A stretch of DNA of 64,000 nt from Fasciolopsis buskii (Eukaryota > Platyhelminthes > Trematoda > Plagiorchiida > Fasciolidae). Below are positions 1 through 11,459 of this stretch, piece after piece (the stretch's first letter is position 1; each line of letters starts with the position of its first letter). A program made the translations under genes and the position numbers. A model generated the notes under the pieces. That model worked only from the letters and a program-made list of their open reading frames with translations. It made no database searches and was not told where the DNA came from. The stretch spans positions 62,001-126,000 of the forward strand of contig LUCM01005766.1 in NCBI GenBank assembly GCA_008360955.1, given 5' to 3'.

Positions 1-3000
1 AGTTGAGATTTGCGGTGGCTCTTTGCGCCTCATGCAAATGTTATTGGAAAATCTTGATTATGGTGATAGGAATTCTTCACTTCCTCCATTATTTTGATGA
101 ATTGGTATAAAACAAAGTACTTTCCGTAATCGTTGTGAATGCTTAGCTTTGACCTAGTTCACCAAAATCGAAATAAAACAACCGTTTATCTGCTTTCCAC
201 TAATCCTGTTTGGTGTTGTTTGATGGACCCAACTACGTGCTTTGCTATTTGATCAGAGTGAACTACATGATAGACTATCGCTAGGAGATTCTTAGCACGG
301 CTAAGCTAAAGATGTTTTGACTGGTGCAATAAGCTCTACCTATACTCTCTGTTACAGCATCAATCTTATAGTACAAACCATATCTGATAAATCACGTTTG
401 GATTTTGAGAACTTATACTGATAGGCATCAACTGATTATTTGTCATCCTACATTCAGCATATCTTCAGAGCGCTTCTTCGTAATCACTGATTTCAAACAA
501 GTTATTTCTATTTTGACCAAAGACTTATGATATCACACGCAATCGCTTCGCTGATCACTGTCACCAGTTGGTACATAACGATATCCATTACATCTCTTCC
601 AACCACTAATCGAATGACCAAAAGGCTAACGGAACGACAACTCAACCTTCTGAATACACTGCTTATTCTGCCCCCATTCTTCTGCCGGATAGATATAATA
701 GATATTAAATCCAAATGATAAAAATAGTTGATCAGGATGTCCCGTAACCCATTTGTGAAATACCTAACAATCCTTGGTATGACCTCGGGGCCCAGGAATG
801 CGCGGCTTGCAGACATGCTTGACCCGAATATCGCCCGGGTTAATGGCTTTCATATCTGGATTTCGGAACCCCTGTAAGATCTACGAAACCCCACTCAGTG
901 AACACATAAATAACGGTTCGGGAATAAAGTGTCGAGAATGTGTTTGTCCAAAGTATGTGTGTTAAATTGTGGAGATAGTTGTGATCGTAATTCTTGTGCG
1001 ACCTGTCGGTTTGCTTATTCATCAACGAACATACCAAGTTGCTTTCTTGCTTGTATATTGCGCAGTAAACCTCTTGTATTTTCGATGTGAATCATCACGC
1101 TGCCTTATTGTCAGTCCTAGTTTGTACTGTGCCAGAAATCGATTCTTTCTTGTGCTAACGGTAACGACGCACGATTTGAGACTTCCACTGTTTTCGGCTT
1201 TTTATACATTCCTTCCCACTGACATTACTATGCCTGTGGAAAATCACATTTCTGTACATCTTTAAATATCAAGGAAAAATGGATCTGGGGAATGCGCTCG
1301 GAATTGTCGTTCAAACTATTTGTTGTTGTTCTTGAATTTCTAACAACCACATGAGAACACTACGGTTATTGTGCTTTTCGGTAAGAGCAAATGACCTAAG
1401 TCTAAACTATTTCAGGTAAATACAGCAGCAACAAGTATTATAGTGGAACAGTTTGAGACACTATGGGAAGTTAGAATTGGTCGGTGCGCCAAAGTCAAGC
1501 TCCAGGGACAACTGATAAGAACTATCTTGCAAGCTCAAATGTGGGCACATCCTGTATCACAATATCGACTGATTGCGGTTGGTATTTTTCTGCAACTGTG
1601 ATGTTTATCTTGTCTGTTCGATATGCAGCCCGTGATTCGCGCTTTTTGATTCACAGATTTGATTTTCATGAGACTTGCACGCAGTGATATTGGAAACGCA
1701 GTTCAGACCAACCGATGTTGGCAAACACCTCATTTGTTCAAAGCACACCATTTGTTCATGGTGTCACAAATTACCTAGCAGCAATCACACGTAACGAGCT
1801 CGTCATGGGAGGAAATGATTTCAAATTGACATGACCTGGCTACGGATGTAATTAGTGCATTCTCCTCAGATCGTCTAATGAATTTCACTTATATCACTGC
1901 AGGAATATTTTAGGACTCGATGTTCCATTACAAGCGACAGCTACGCTCTTATACCCATCCGGCCTATTCAGTTTCATTTAAACAAATACCTGCAGGAATA
2001 ATTTTACAGGTGTTCTTTAACCTAATGTATGCTAATTGTGTAATGATTAAGTTACAAAGATACTACAAACATATTTGCTTCCAATTACGTCTGCGCAAAA
2101 GTCAATATAATCGCAATTAGGCCATGACACTGTTGTTAATTCAGTTGGCTAGTTCTTGTTAGATTTGGCATAGGAAGTTTGAGTCTAAAATCGAGGATTA
2201 AATACAACCTCTAAAAAACGCGTTCCCAACGAAAATCAACCGCATGTTTTGGGCTGATTTATCCTGAACAATATTAATCCATCATCTGGTATCGCCTGCG
2301 TGAGATTTGTCTACCTGTACTCCACTTATTCTTACCTGTTTAAAAATCTAAATTGCTGTATCCCTTTATCGGATGCGCAAAGACAGATAGAATGCAGATG
2401 CTGCTAGCCTTTAATGCTTCATATTACTCTTTTCAATCGCAAGCGCAAAGCAGTCTGTCATTCATAGGATATTCCGAGTAAAATGTGAACGGCTGAACAG
2501 TCATGTATAAGAGAAGCTCAGAAAATTCTAGTCATGACTTATTTTTTAATTCAATAGTCCCACCTGTGAATCGGGTCAGTCCACGTGGTATGTACTACCA
2601 CATTTCCGATTGTTCGCTCGCTCTCAAAACGGCTTTCGTCCGAAAAACGGCTAGTATCTCAGTCTGTAGGTTTTCCGATGGATTATTTGGTCGATATACG
2701 ATAGAAAAGAGAAATGTGGTGGCTATCACAACCCGTCTAGGCTGTCAATACACAGAACAGTCCCTCGGGGTAGTTCAATTGCTAAATTGGGCACAGATTT
2801 GTAGTGGATGCTTCAATCCTTATGTTTGCGACTGAAATACTACTTCCAGTTTGTTCCTCCAGGGTGTTCTCAAAAGCAAACGATGTTGTTAGTCGTTTTT
2901 ATTATATGCATATACTTCATCCATAAGGTAACAAATGTCGTTGGTTAATTCATAGTTAAAAATAAGAACGAATCCTTCCAAGATTCAGGAGTTGATTGTC

Positions 3001-3734
3001 GTCTCAACCCAATCGTAGCATCTTCATTGACCGCGCTGCCACGTGCAATGCGTCACCTGAATAAATTCGTTTGGCGAGTAAAAAAGCACTAGATCTTTCT
3101 GATGAAAGATGAGTTATCAAATTACGAAACAGCAAAAAGTGAACAATAAATTAGCATCACATTTACCTACCCTTTTTAGGTATTCTGTCTTGGCATTTTT
3201 CTACTATTTTCTTTCGTGTACCTGTTGGTAGCTAATCACTCTACCCGGGGGGCGAGATGTTAGTCACTTTGCTTCTTAGCTGTTACTATCCGGACATGTC
3301 CAATGCAGTTTGCGAGACAAATCAAAAATGATTCATAATCATTGCAAGCCAACCGACAGATGGATCATTGATTGCTTTTTAATTAACCCAACCACGCGGC
3401 GGAAAGAAGTGACACTGAACAAAATGATCATGAACTTGAATTATACATGCTCTTTTTCGTTTGGTTCATTGAATCCTTCACTCTTGCATCACGTTAGAAG
3501 AGGAGCCACTATAAATTTGTAAACCACTACTCAATAATTCTTTGAAATGCCCTTTCAGTTTTATTTTCATTAGTTTGGTACCGACATCTTAGATTTCTAA
3601 ACACACTTTTGGATTATGGGGACACTCTAAACTGAAATCAAAATACAGACTTTTACTCCCACTAAACTGTTCAGTTTTCATGGTTCAGAAATGTGGGTAT
3701 TCTCGTTATTTTTCGGACCTTGCACTTTCGCGCT
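1..3734. other. No supported gene; AT-rich, probably intergenic or intronic
   Basis: I found no splice-bounded coding exon and no recognisable transposon here. The longest reading frame with a true ATG is 2503-2835 (+), 110 codons. It shows no domain or motif that I recognise and is within chance length for a window of this size. Frames at 508-816 (minus) and 969-1265 (+) also look like noise. Confidence 0.5.
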
Positions 3735-3857
3735 TTACGGAATGTAAACAGACATGAAATTTGTATTCGTGATTCCATCGTCTGGTGCTTCGTTTCCTGT
3801 GCAAAATTGGCTTCCCTTCTGGCTATCGAAAAACAATACATCTATCAAAGTCTCAAA

Positions 3858-3925
3858 ATATGCTTAGCTAGTGCAACTAGCACCAAAAGCACTAGTAGTA
3901 ATATAAGTAGTATTGACGATGTTCG
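3858..3925 (+). repeat. Low-complexity AGT/AGC-rich tract
   Basis: An imperfect run of AGC, AGT and ACT triplets (agcactagtagtaat and similar) makes a short simple-sequence patch. It inflates an overlapping plus-strand frame with Ser and Thr codons. I infer no function. Confidence 0.5.
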
Positions 3926-4042
3926 CAGTAGCAGAATCAATACCCTCAGTGACCCGAAACACCATTGGATGCGCAGACAAAAATGAAAATCAGGGATAAC
4001 AATTAACGAATTTACCAATCCATGTTAGTTAAACCGTAAAAA

Positions 4043-4410
4043 TTACGCGACACAAGGTCTGCCACCTGATCGAATTCGGTAACCGTTTATCCGAAAGGCG
4101 GGACGCTAAGTGTTTGTTGCTGGTTCGTTCTCTATTCCGTCGATATGGTACTATGTCAGCATTCATTGACTTACCCACGTCACGATTGCATTCTGGGGGA
4201 TTCCCGACACAGTCATTTCGAACCATCCGAATTTTTCCGTCTATCTCGGCCGTTGGTGCGCCTGAAATTTGAAAATTGTTCGGATTAGTTATAGTGTAGG
4301 GAAAACCGATCTCAGTTGGACTCGGGTAGCTAGCGGGGAAGCACCTAGAGTGACTTACCGATGATCACGTTAAGGGTGAGAAAAAGTGTGAAGATTACAT
4401 AAGTAAACAT
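4043..4410 (-). CDS. Small secreted cysteine-containing peptide, three candidate exons
   Basis: Minus-strand exons are 4410-4359, 4261-4175 and tentatively 4065-4043. Exon 1 starts at ATG and encodes a hydrophobic stretch (MFTYVIFTLFLTLNVII) that reads as a signal peptide; it ends at a strong GTAAGT donor after one base of a codon. Exon 2 follows a T-rich acceptor (caaatttcag) and supplies exactly two bases, keeping the frame, and gives a plausible cleavage site after APTA and the core NDCVGNPPECNRDV before another GTAAGT donor. The third exon would add GRPCVA and a stop, for 53 residues with three cysteines. An alternative last exon at 3841-3735 also keeps the frame and encodes about 35 residues. 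Seen: splice sites, phase and signal-like start. Inferred: secretion. Family unknown. An odd cysteine count suggests a dimer or a wrong last exon. Confidence 0.6.
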
Positions 4411-4692
4411 GGTTAGAATTTCCGCAACTCTTTCTCAAGCGCATTTTATAGCAGTCTGTTTGTCAGCTGATTGGTTGAAATCCACTCCGAAAATAGTCAT
4501 CCGATAGCCCCTGCTCAGAAAAGTGGTCTCATTCATGCAAGCCATACACAAATTCCTGAACAAATACCGAGAAGAATAGTTTGACCCAGTAGCAAATAAT
4601 GAGTTGAATGCCTTTTGAACTAACAGGAAAACAAACTGCACCAAGTATCAGCAGACTGGCAGAGGAATTCGCTCATTCCAGAACTACCTTAC

Positions 4693-4891
4693 CTTTCCTT
4701 GAATAGCACGTAAAAACGTAATTCGATGCATAGACCCTTTGAGTAGAAGGGCATCTTTCGTTTGTAAGTAAAGATCAGATAGCCAGAGTCTGTCACTCAC
4801 TCGAAGCTTGACTGGCACGAAACGGTTTGGATTAGGATGGCTGGCGGTAGAGTATTGGAGCAAGGAATGGTGTTCACAGTATTGTGCTAGT
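4693..4891 (-). CDS. Candidate internal exon of a Cys-loop ligand-gated ion channel
   Basis: An open minus-strand frame ends at a GTAAGG donor just below 4693. It probably starts at an AG near 4891 or 4886, behind a pyrimidine-rich stretch. The translation contains LWLSDLYLQTKDA followed by a segment ending FLRAIQGK. In Cys-loop receptors (nicotinic, GABA/glycine and glutamate-gated chloride families) the extracellular domain has a conserved W-x-P-D-hydrophobic-aromatic motif, then N-x-K-x-A, then an R-x-x-x-x-G-x-V segment about 20 residues later; the order and spacing fit here, with Ser in place of Pro. The family's role is a neurotransmitter-gated plasma-membrane channel. No transmembrane exons, disulfide loop or upstream W-x-D-x-R-L motif were found nearby. 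The open frame at 4644-4435 follows a phase-compatible acceptor but does not resemble the expected next segment. The match is moderate and could be fortuitous. Confidence 0.45.
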
Positions 4892-5588
4892 CTTGTGACA
4901 GGATATTCCAAAGGGGAGCATAAAGATTAATAGAAGAGAACACAAGTTAAAAAACAATTTCGGTAATACTAAATGACGGTCTCTTGTTGTTGTTTGGACA
5001 CTTAGAGGTAGATGGATAGATAGATTGGTTGATTTATTGATAGAAACGAGTAGCTCAATAAATCTGGATGAAACTTTTTCGTCTACATGATCAATGATGT
5101 TTTTGAACTTTAAGATGGACTATCTTTCAGTAAAAAGTTAATCCATTGGGCTATGTTCCAACTTCTGAATGGGATCTATATCACCAAACGTAGTTTCCAT
5201 ACGAACTAGACCGATGCTGGAATTCCAGGCTGCATTCCACTCCGGGCTTTTCCGATATCACACAACTGTCCACCTCGTTTAATAGATGTTGCTTTGGTTT
5301 ATTCAGTTCATTTGTATCACCTTCCATCGAATAGTCGCTCGGCGAATACACGTCATCCCATGGGACAAAGTAATAACTTGATTAATAAATAAAACTAGGT
5401 GAATTTCTAACCAGTGCGAACCATTGCTTGTGTCAAAGTGTGCACTATTACACAGGGGCCTTTAGTTAACCAGACAGGGCAGTCAGTTAATGATGAGCGG
5501 GTCAGTGCCGGACTGGTCAGCAAAAGCTCCGCATTATCAGCCTAGCACTAACAAAATGAGGGCGGCTCAGATTTCGTAATTCAAACAT

Positions 5589-5622
5589 AAATATATATAT
5601 ATATATGTGTGTGTGTATGTAT
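5589..5622. repeat. (AT)n(GT)n microsatellite
   Basis: Alternating AT runs directly into alternating GT (atatatatatatatat then gtgtgtgtatgtatg). It is the clearest dinucleotide repeat in the window. A GATA-like patch lies at about 5009-5040. Confidence 0.9.
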
Positions 5623-6869
5623 GGAATCATACTATTATGCAAACCTATTGGGGATTGTCACATTTGCCAAAATTTCCCTTCTTAGTACTGTGAAGGTCTT
5701 GGCATTTGCAAAGTAGAAAGAAGTGTCAATAAATAGCATGAATTTATTTGAAAGTTTCCGCTGTTATAGCTATTCGCAAACTGTAACAGGGCCAGCTGCA
5801 CACGGTAAGTTAGTCTAAACATGAAAAGTAAAATCATAATGAAGTTTTAAATTTTCGTAAGCTGGTTTGGAAGGGTCTTGTGCCTTATGCTGTCTATGCC
5901 CACAAGTGATTATAGTCTCGCTTCATTGGCAGGTGAACCTATTTTATCGAAGATTCTAACCTCGACTAGGGTTTTATCCACGAACATACAGAAACTGACT
6001 GTTAAATGCTTGAGATATTTTCTCCCTACTGTTCAGAGTCACAGTATTCATTTAGAAGGGGTGTTGAATTAAATCAAAGTTCAAGTTGTACCAAGGTCAT
6101 CCAGGTGTCCCAGGTTATTCGGTTAAGTTTTCACCATGACCTTAACGTCCTGGGTTAGAACTAGTGGAACCTTTTGATACCATAACGAGAATGAAGATCA
6201 TTTTTCATTTCGATTTTTCCGTTTCCATTTTTCAGCCATATCCCCCGAATAAAAGTAAACGGAGTCAGCATTTACTTCAAAATAAAAAAAGATTAGACTG
6301 TTCAAGTGAAAGTCAGGAAAACATTCACATACAAAATGAAGCAGTCAGAAGTTTTCTTTCAAATTTTACTTTCACCTTAAGACATCAAAATAATTGTAGG
6401 GGAATTTCATTCCGAGTCTCATGAATACTTAGGTGTTAGAATATACGGTGATCCTCCCATAAGTTTTAGCATGATAAACAATGTCACTTGCCCTTTAAAA
6501 TGCGTTGGCAGTGAGTAAGCTAGTGTCATTTCGTTTTTCCGCCAGTGTGCTTTTCTCATCCTAATCTTTTGATCTTTGGTAATCCTATTGGGACTGCCTA
6601 GACAGGTTATTTATATAATTAGCTAACGATTTCAAATTATCAACTGTATTTCCTTTACCGAATTTGCTTTACGTATCAACGAAGCAAGTGGCGTACACAT
6701 CAAGGTTTGTGAAACGTTTTCTCCGAACCTTGCTGTCAACTCTAATCAATCCATGCCTAATAAGTTATGCTCGTGTTGTTCTCATTCATCGAGAGTGTAA
6801 GTCTCATTCGAGCCAATAGAGTGATGCACAAATCAAAGAAGTTCCCCGAAGAACCAACAGACGAATCCG

Positions 6870-7091
6870 GAATAGAATGTGGTACTGTTATTGGAATCAA
6901 TGATATGATAAGTAAAAGTGCACATCCTAATGTTAGCCGGATAGCGGAACAAACAGAGGGGCCGGGACAGGCGGTCAGTCAAAGGTTCTAGTTCGACGCT
7001 CGCGGCAATATGCGAAGATGAAAAATAACCGGGCGCTAACGTCACTTTGATGCGGTAAATTAACTGATGCGTCAATGCGATTCGATAGTAA
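6870..7091. repeat. Dispersed repeat, copy 1
   Basis: This copy shares the exact 16-mer atgcgattcgatagta (7075-7090) with copy 2 near 10.1 kb. It also shares diverged flanking strings around gatgcggta and tggtact. It carries no open frame, and I could not define its ends. Confidence 0.4.
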
Positions 7092-7360
7092 ATCCTAGAA
7101 ACTAAGTCATTTATAGTAAAGATTAACAGAAATTGCATAACAAAATGTGTATTTTCACAACTATACCTCCGAAAGAGGCCGCACCGCCCACCAAAATCCC
7201 TATACATCTTCTTGGCGTTTTTCTCGTGCTATCTAATTGCGTGCCAGAGACACGGGGACATACAAGACTTACAGCAGCATTACTACGAGCCTCTTTTCGG
7301 TGGGTTGCACAGAACTTATAACATTACTTTCGCCCAATTTATATCATGTACTCTGTCCCT

Positions 7361-8301
7361 TCAATAGGCAATTCTTCTCTCCACTATAAAATCATGCATA
7401 GTAGAAGCTGAACAGCTGTTCGAAAAGCCACTGTTCTCAAGACACCACCTTTGGCCTCTTTGCAATCCAATAAAATCCCTGAAGTCCCTTAGCACGGGAA
7501 CCAACGAAAGGGATATTGCTTCATTGATCCAGAGGTTGCACGAAAAGGCCATTGCTGTCCTTGTAAGGTCCCTTAGCTCAAACGGACTGAACTGCTCCCA
7601 TCCAAGAGCGGTTCGTACAGCAAACCGTTGCATGTTTCCTCCAGCCTGTTGATCCAGTGTCCATTGGGATTTGACATGTCGCAGGCAATTATAATCAAAG
7701 CGGATATTGAGGGCTTCTCCTGAGAAGATATTTCTCATAAATGCGTTGAAAATCTGACAGTAATACTGCCGGGATTTGCATGGACTGATTGCATGGTATC
7801 TGAGGGCGCGTTGCCCTCTTGGATGTCTCACTCCATGGAGTCGTCCAAGTTAAAAATGCTAAGCTTGAGAGCTGCAGTCCTTAAGACGCAAGACCCATGT
7901 ATTGTTTTTATGGATTTGGGGGAAAGGGTTACTACCATAAAAACGTCAGTTAGCGCTTCGGTACATTACAGACGATGTCCTACACATTGTAGAGAAACGC
8001 ATAGCCGTCAGTCTCTCTGTTCATTCCTTTTTGTCGATTACGTTTGGCGTCACAGTTCGGGATGCACTTTCTCTCATCAAGCTGCTCCTTGTCTGCGGAA
8101 ATTGGTGCAACGGATGGTAATCTCGAGTCCTGCAGTTTTCGTGAGTGCGGAGTCTCAGGTCGACAATCGTTTGAATCGTCGGCATGTTTCAACAGTGAGA
8201 AATATAGACTATTTCTCATCCCAGAGTTCCGTTACCAGGGAAAACCTAAGTTTAGTGAATTCCTAAAAGTAAGGCATGGGACCGATAATATTGTGCTTTG
8301 A
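7361..8301. pseudogene. Unassigned relatively GC-rich TE-like tract with long ORFs on both strands
   Basis: Two of the longest non-LINE frames in the window abut here: 7361-7831 (minus, 156 codons) and 7793-8266 (+, 157 codons). Base composition is more GC-rich than the surroundings, as in the recognised transposons. On the minus strand a KHADD string near 8190 and FDYNCLRH near 7705 weakly recall the Y-A-D-D box and the downstream F-D-H-R-C-L-R motif of RTE-type LINEs. The spacing, about 160 residues, is a little longer than in the RTE copy at 11.4 kb. This suggests a very decayed LINE, but I cannot prove it. No splice sites frame either ORF convincingly. Confidence 0.3.
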
Positions 8302-10474
8302 CCTACTGTCCGTCAGGTTTAACTGTCAAAGGAGACCGCATGTCCTCCCGTCAACCTTGCACTCCTTAAGCACCAAGCTCGATTCTCGCTCTCATTAGAG
8401 CTCATCATTGGTGCATATCTATCATCGCACCCATGGTTTGAATCAAAGCCCTTCGCGTGGGGGAACTCCGTGTTAACACTACGCTGCCCTATCAAGTCCG
8501 TTCAGGTGTCGTCTTTAATGACAGTCAACAATGCCCGATAGCTTCGAAGGCGGACAAGGTTACTGGCCGTTAACTCTGGTCCGATGTCCCCAACCAAGTC
8601 AAGTCTTCCCAAGCAGAAATATAACAAGAGGATCTGCTATCTGTGCGTTGAGAGTGGTATCCGGAGGGCAGTCAGTCAAAGCACAATTTTTGCCATCTTG
8701 CGACCTCGGTTGACCTCCACAGGAAGAACAACTGGCACAATCCTATTTCGCTTGTTCGTTGTCTCACATTACCATATTGTTGCTGAGTCCGTTTTTTATT
8801 CTGCAGTCGAAGTCATGGCATGGAAAGTCGTTCACTCCCATAAAGTGTTACTTCTATCAGCCTAGTTTGCCTACAGTTGAAAACCTGGTAATCGAAAAGA
8901 CGAACTCGGATCAGTCAAAGAAGATCGAGTATCTTTCTCCAGAGATTTTTCGTTAGATAGTTTCGGACTATGTGTATGTCAGAGGATTTAGTAATATCTG
9001 GCCCGTAGTTCATTTGGCTAGGTGGTGTTCCACGACTCTCTATCCCCGCAGCTAAAAAAATTAGTTCATGTGGAGTGGACAACAAGTTTGCATCATCTGG
9101 CCGGAAGTCGATGAGATACCTAGAGGCTCTGGGACTATGTCCAAATTTTTGCTTTAAAATTCTATGCTCTAGTAGTTTTTCTGCGGAATGGGGTAAAGTC
9201 ATACACTCATACATCGCTTTTCTTGTCTTCTTCACAGAAACAGTTGCTGGTCATTGTCTTTTGCTTTCCGTTTAAAAGAAAATGCAGGCTGTTTGATGAA
9301 TCGCTAGTATGAGCTAGTTATTCCGTCGAAAATCTGAAGCTGAACCTTGGGCATTTACAACCCACTAGTCACCGGGTGAAGAACTCGGGAAACAGAGGAA
9401 CACTCACAATTACTCCTGGCTGTGTTCTTTGCATAATTCAACATCTCATTTGGTTGAGGATATTATTGGTCCACTCAGGAAGCTTTAAGCTGTTCTAAAC
9501 AGGACTGTAAATACGCTGATGTGTTAGTTCAACTGTAATATTTTGACGAGCTGGCTGTCCGGTCTGCTTTCCCAGTGTCCATGGCCGCTTGGTTCTTCCT
9601 CTTGATTTGGTAGGCCTCAGCATACTTATGTACACTGGAAGTCCTATCTTCTTCGTCGACTGACCTGGAAGTGCATGAATCCGTGAATGACAAGCCAGAA
9701 TCGCCAAGTGCGCTTCATTTTTGGGTTTTTAAAGCTGACGATTTTGTTTGCATTTAAATTCCACAGCCCCTATTTCGAGATGCTCTTTAATCGCTCCACC
9801 TTATGCTCCACAATCACTGCCTTAGAAGGGCTAAATCAAATTCTGTTAGTGTCTAGACCTATGGCAGCATGTACCATAGAAAGCAGGGTAGGGGACCTAT
9901 CTTTCATTCTGGTCTGTTCTGCCTTCGTCATCCTTCGGCGCCAGATGGTTTAGGATACGCCTTATCACCGGCGCATTTATCTAGAAATGATTGCTCGTTG
10001 TTGAGTATTGTAATTGCAACCATCAAGGTGACGGTCAAACAAATGTGGATCCCGTCAGAATCAAAAGGCGAATTTGGAACTAGATGCGGTACTCTTGTTA
10101 TAAACAATGCTACGATAAAATAAGTTGGTACATTGATGCGATTCGATAGTAGTGTATATTCAATCCCCCAGTCCGTATTTAGCATGAATTTCGGTTAGGT
10201 AGGTCGAATTTATAACGGGAAGCCATTCTGAACTGCATCTGTGAGATGATTTGATTTATGTGTTGGCTGTCCACGTTGCTCTATCCGAAATTAAAATAGT
10301 CTGTTTGCCAATGTATTGTATTGCTGTCTATATTCCAAGTGATAGAGAAATAATTGCACTGGTTATCTCTTTGGGAGAAGGAAAATAATAATAGGAAATT
10401 AAATAATCTGATTATTCATCCGAAAGGTCCGAGCAACTTAGCCGAAGCTGGTACGTTGCCTGTCAGGATAAGTG
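8302..10474. other. No supported gene; mixed composition, one repeat copy
   Basis: Frames of 60 to 106 codons occur on both strands (for example 8915-9235 minus and 9687-9953 plus). None has a recognisable motif or a convincing pair of splice sites. Patches at 8340-8720 and 9490-9710 are GC-richer and may be old transposon sequence. Confidence 0.4.
9960..10160. repeat. Dispersed repeat, copy 2
   Basis: This copy contains atgcgattcgatagta (10136-10151), identical to copy 1. It also contains gaatttggaactagatgcgg (from about 10069), which is close to the string at about 38857 in copy 3. The pattern is that of an old dispersed element of at least 100 bp. Confidence 0.45.
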
Positions 10475-11312
10475 TTATATGTGGCCGGTAGAATCACTCG
10501 TGATCTCGTGATGCGAAATGTGGAATTTGTCGTGACCCGAGTAGAACAATTCTGTACACAATTCGTTCAGTGGCATGAAAAATGCACACCGAATAACTGA
10601 CAGTCTGCTGCAAGGAATTTAAAAGTCCAAGTTCAGCAAATCAGCGAAAATAAAGGTTGGAAATTAAAAAGATGCGAAAATGGGATGATAGACGAATTGA
10701 GAGTTGAAACTCACTCTTTTCGACTTACAATGGTAATCCCCGCAAACTATTTATGTATTTGGAGATTTGAGCTGACCGACTCGCAGTTTTATTAACAACG
10801 ACCTCTATATATTTTACTGAATCTATTTCGAAAATCGTTTTTCACAGGTACATGAGCAGACAGTAGAAATACCTGGATAATGTGGGTTTTAAAATGGTTG
10901 GTAAAGAAAGATCGGAAAAGGAAGAAAGTTCGTTTTTCAGGCTAGACTGGTTTCGTTAATATATTGAGCGTGATTACAAGACCGAAAGGGGAGCTAGTTT
11001 CTCTCTGTTGCTTTCAGAGAACACATAAAAGAAAAAACCTTCCCTGAAACTCACTTGTGTCCCCAACCAACGCCTCTGATTGTCTCCCATCCAGTAGCAA
11101 GAAATGACTTCTGGCGACATAATAATCCATCAGCCAGGTTAATGGTAGCCTGAGACAGAAAATGGCAGTTTGTGAATAAGTAGGGATATAAAAAGAGAAT
11201 CGACCACAGACAAACAGTTCTGGTGCAAATAACGTGCAGATTCGCTCGACTCATCTAAGGAGGTAGATGTACGATGGATAAAAAAGGCCGACAGCATCCA
11301 TAATAAACTGGC
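10475..11312 (-). CDS. Candidate trypsin-like (S1) protease domain fragment, three exons
   Basis: Minus-strand exons 11312-11208, 11149-11055 and 10607-10475 follow strong pyrimidine-tract acceptors (gtttgttttcag, tctgtctcag, ttccttgcag). They join in a continuous frame of about 110 residues, with phases 0 and 2 matched. Exon A has ASLLWML, placed where S1 enzymes have the D-I-A-L-L-x-L catalytic-Asp strand, and ends HQNCLS. Exon B reads INLADGLLC then FLATGWETIRGVG, like the conserved C-x-x-T-G-W-G region. Exon C has NELC then HDKFHISHH before a stop, like the E-x-C and I-T-x-x-M segment. Known for the family: extracellular serine endopeptidase. Missing: the H exon, the catalytic Asp itself (it would lie in the previous exon), and GDSGGP; W-G is W-E. 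The exon A donor (GTGGTC) is weak. It could be a pseudogene, an inactive homologue or incompletely seen. Confidence 0.45.
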
Positions 11313-11459
11313 CTGAAAACAAACATGGCGACAACTCAATACGTAAATATAATTTCACAGGAATTGGATAAAAAGTAGGAAAGATAATAATATAACATAA
11401 CAAAACAACTGTTTATTGTGTTTTACCATACACATTTTGCGATATTTCGGTTGTTTCCG

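Larger units (their letters stand above)
4912..7360. other. No supported gene apart from the microsatellite and a repeat copy
   Basis: No recognisable domain. A 41-base open segment after an acceptor at about 6470 and before a GTGAGT at 6512 could be a mini-exon (it would include VTCPLKCVG), but it is too short to trust. Part of a dispersed repeat lies at about 6870-7091. Confidence 0.4.

Noticed and set aside
508..816. Many frames of 60-130 codons throughout, often overlapping on opposite strands (for example 508-816 minus)
   Set aside because: Length is within chance expectation for 64 kb in six frames; most lack an ATG, splice support or any motif.
3735..3841. VDVLFFDSQKGS as a von Willebrand A-domain start in the secreted peptide gene
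   Set aside because: The D-x-S-x-S metal site is not formed and the frame ends 26 residues later. Kept only as an alternative last exon.
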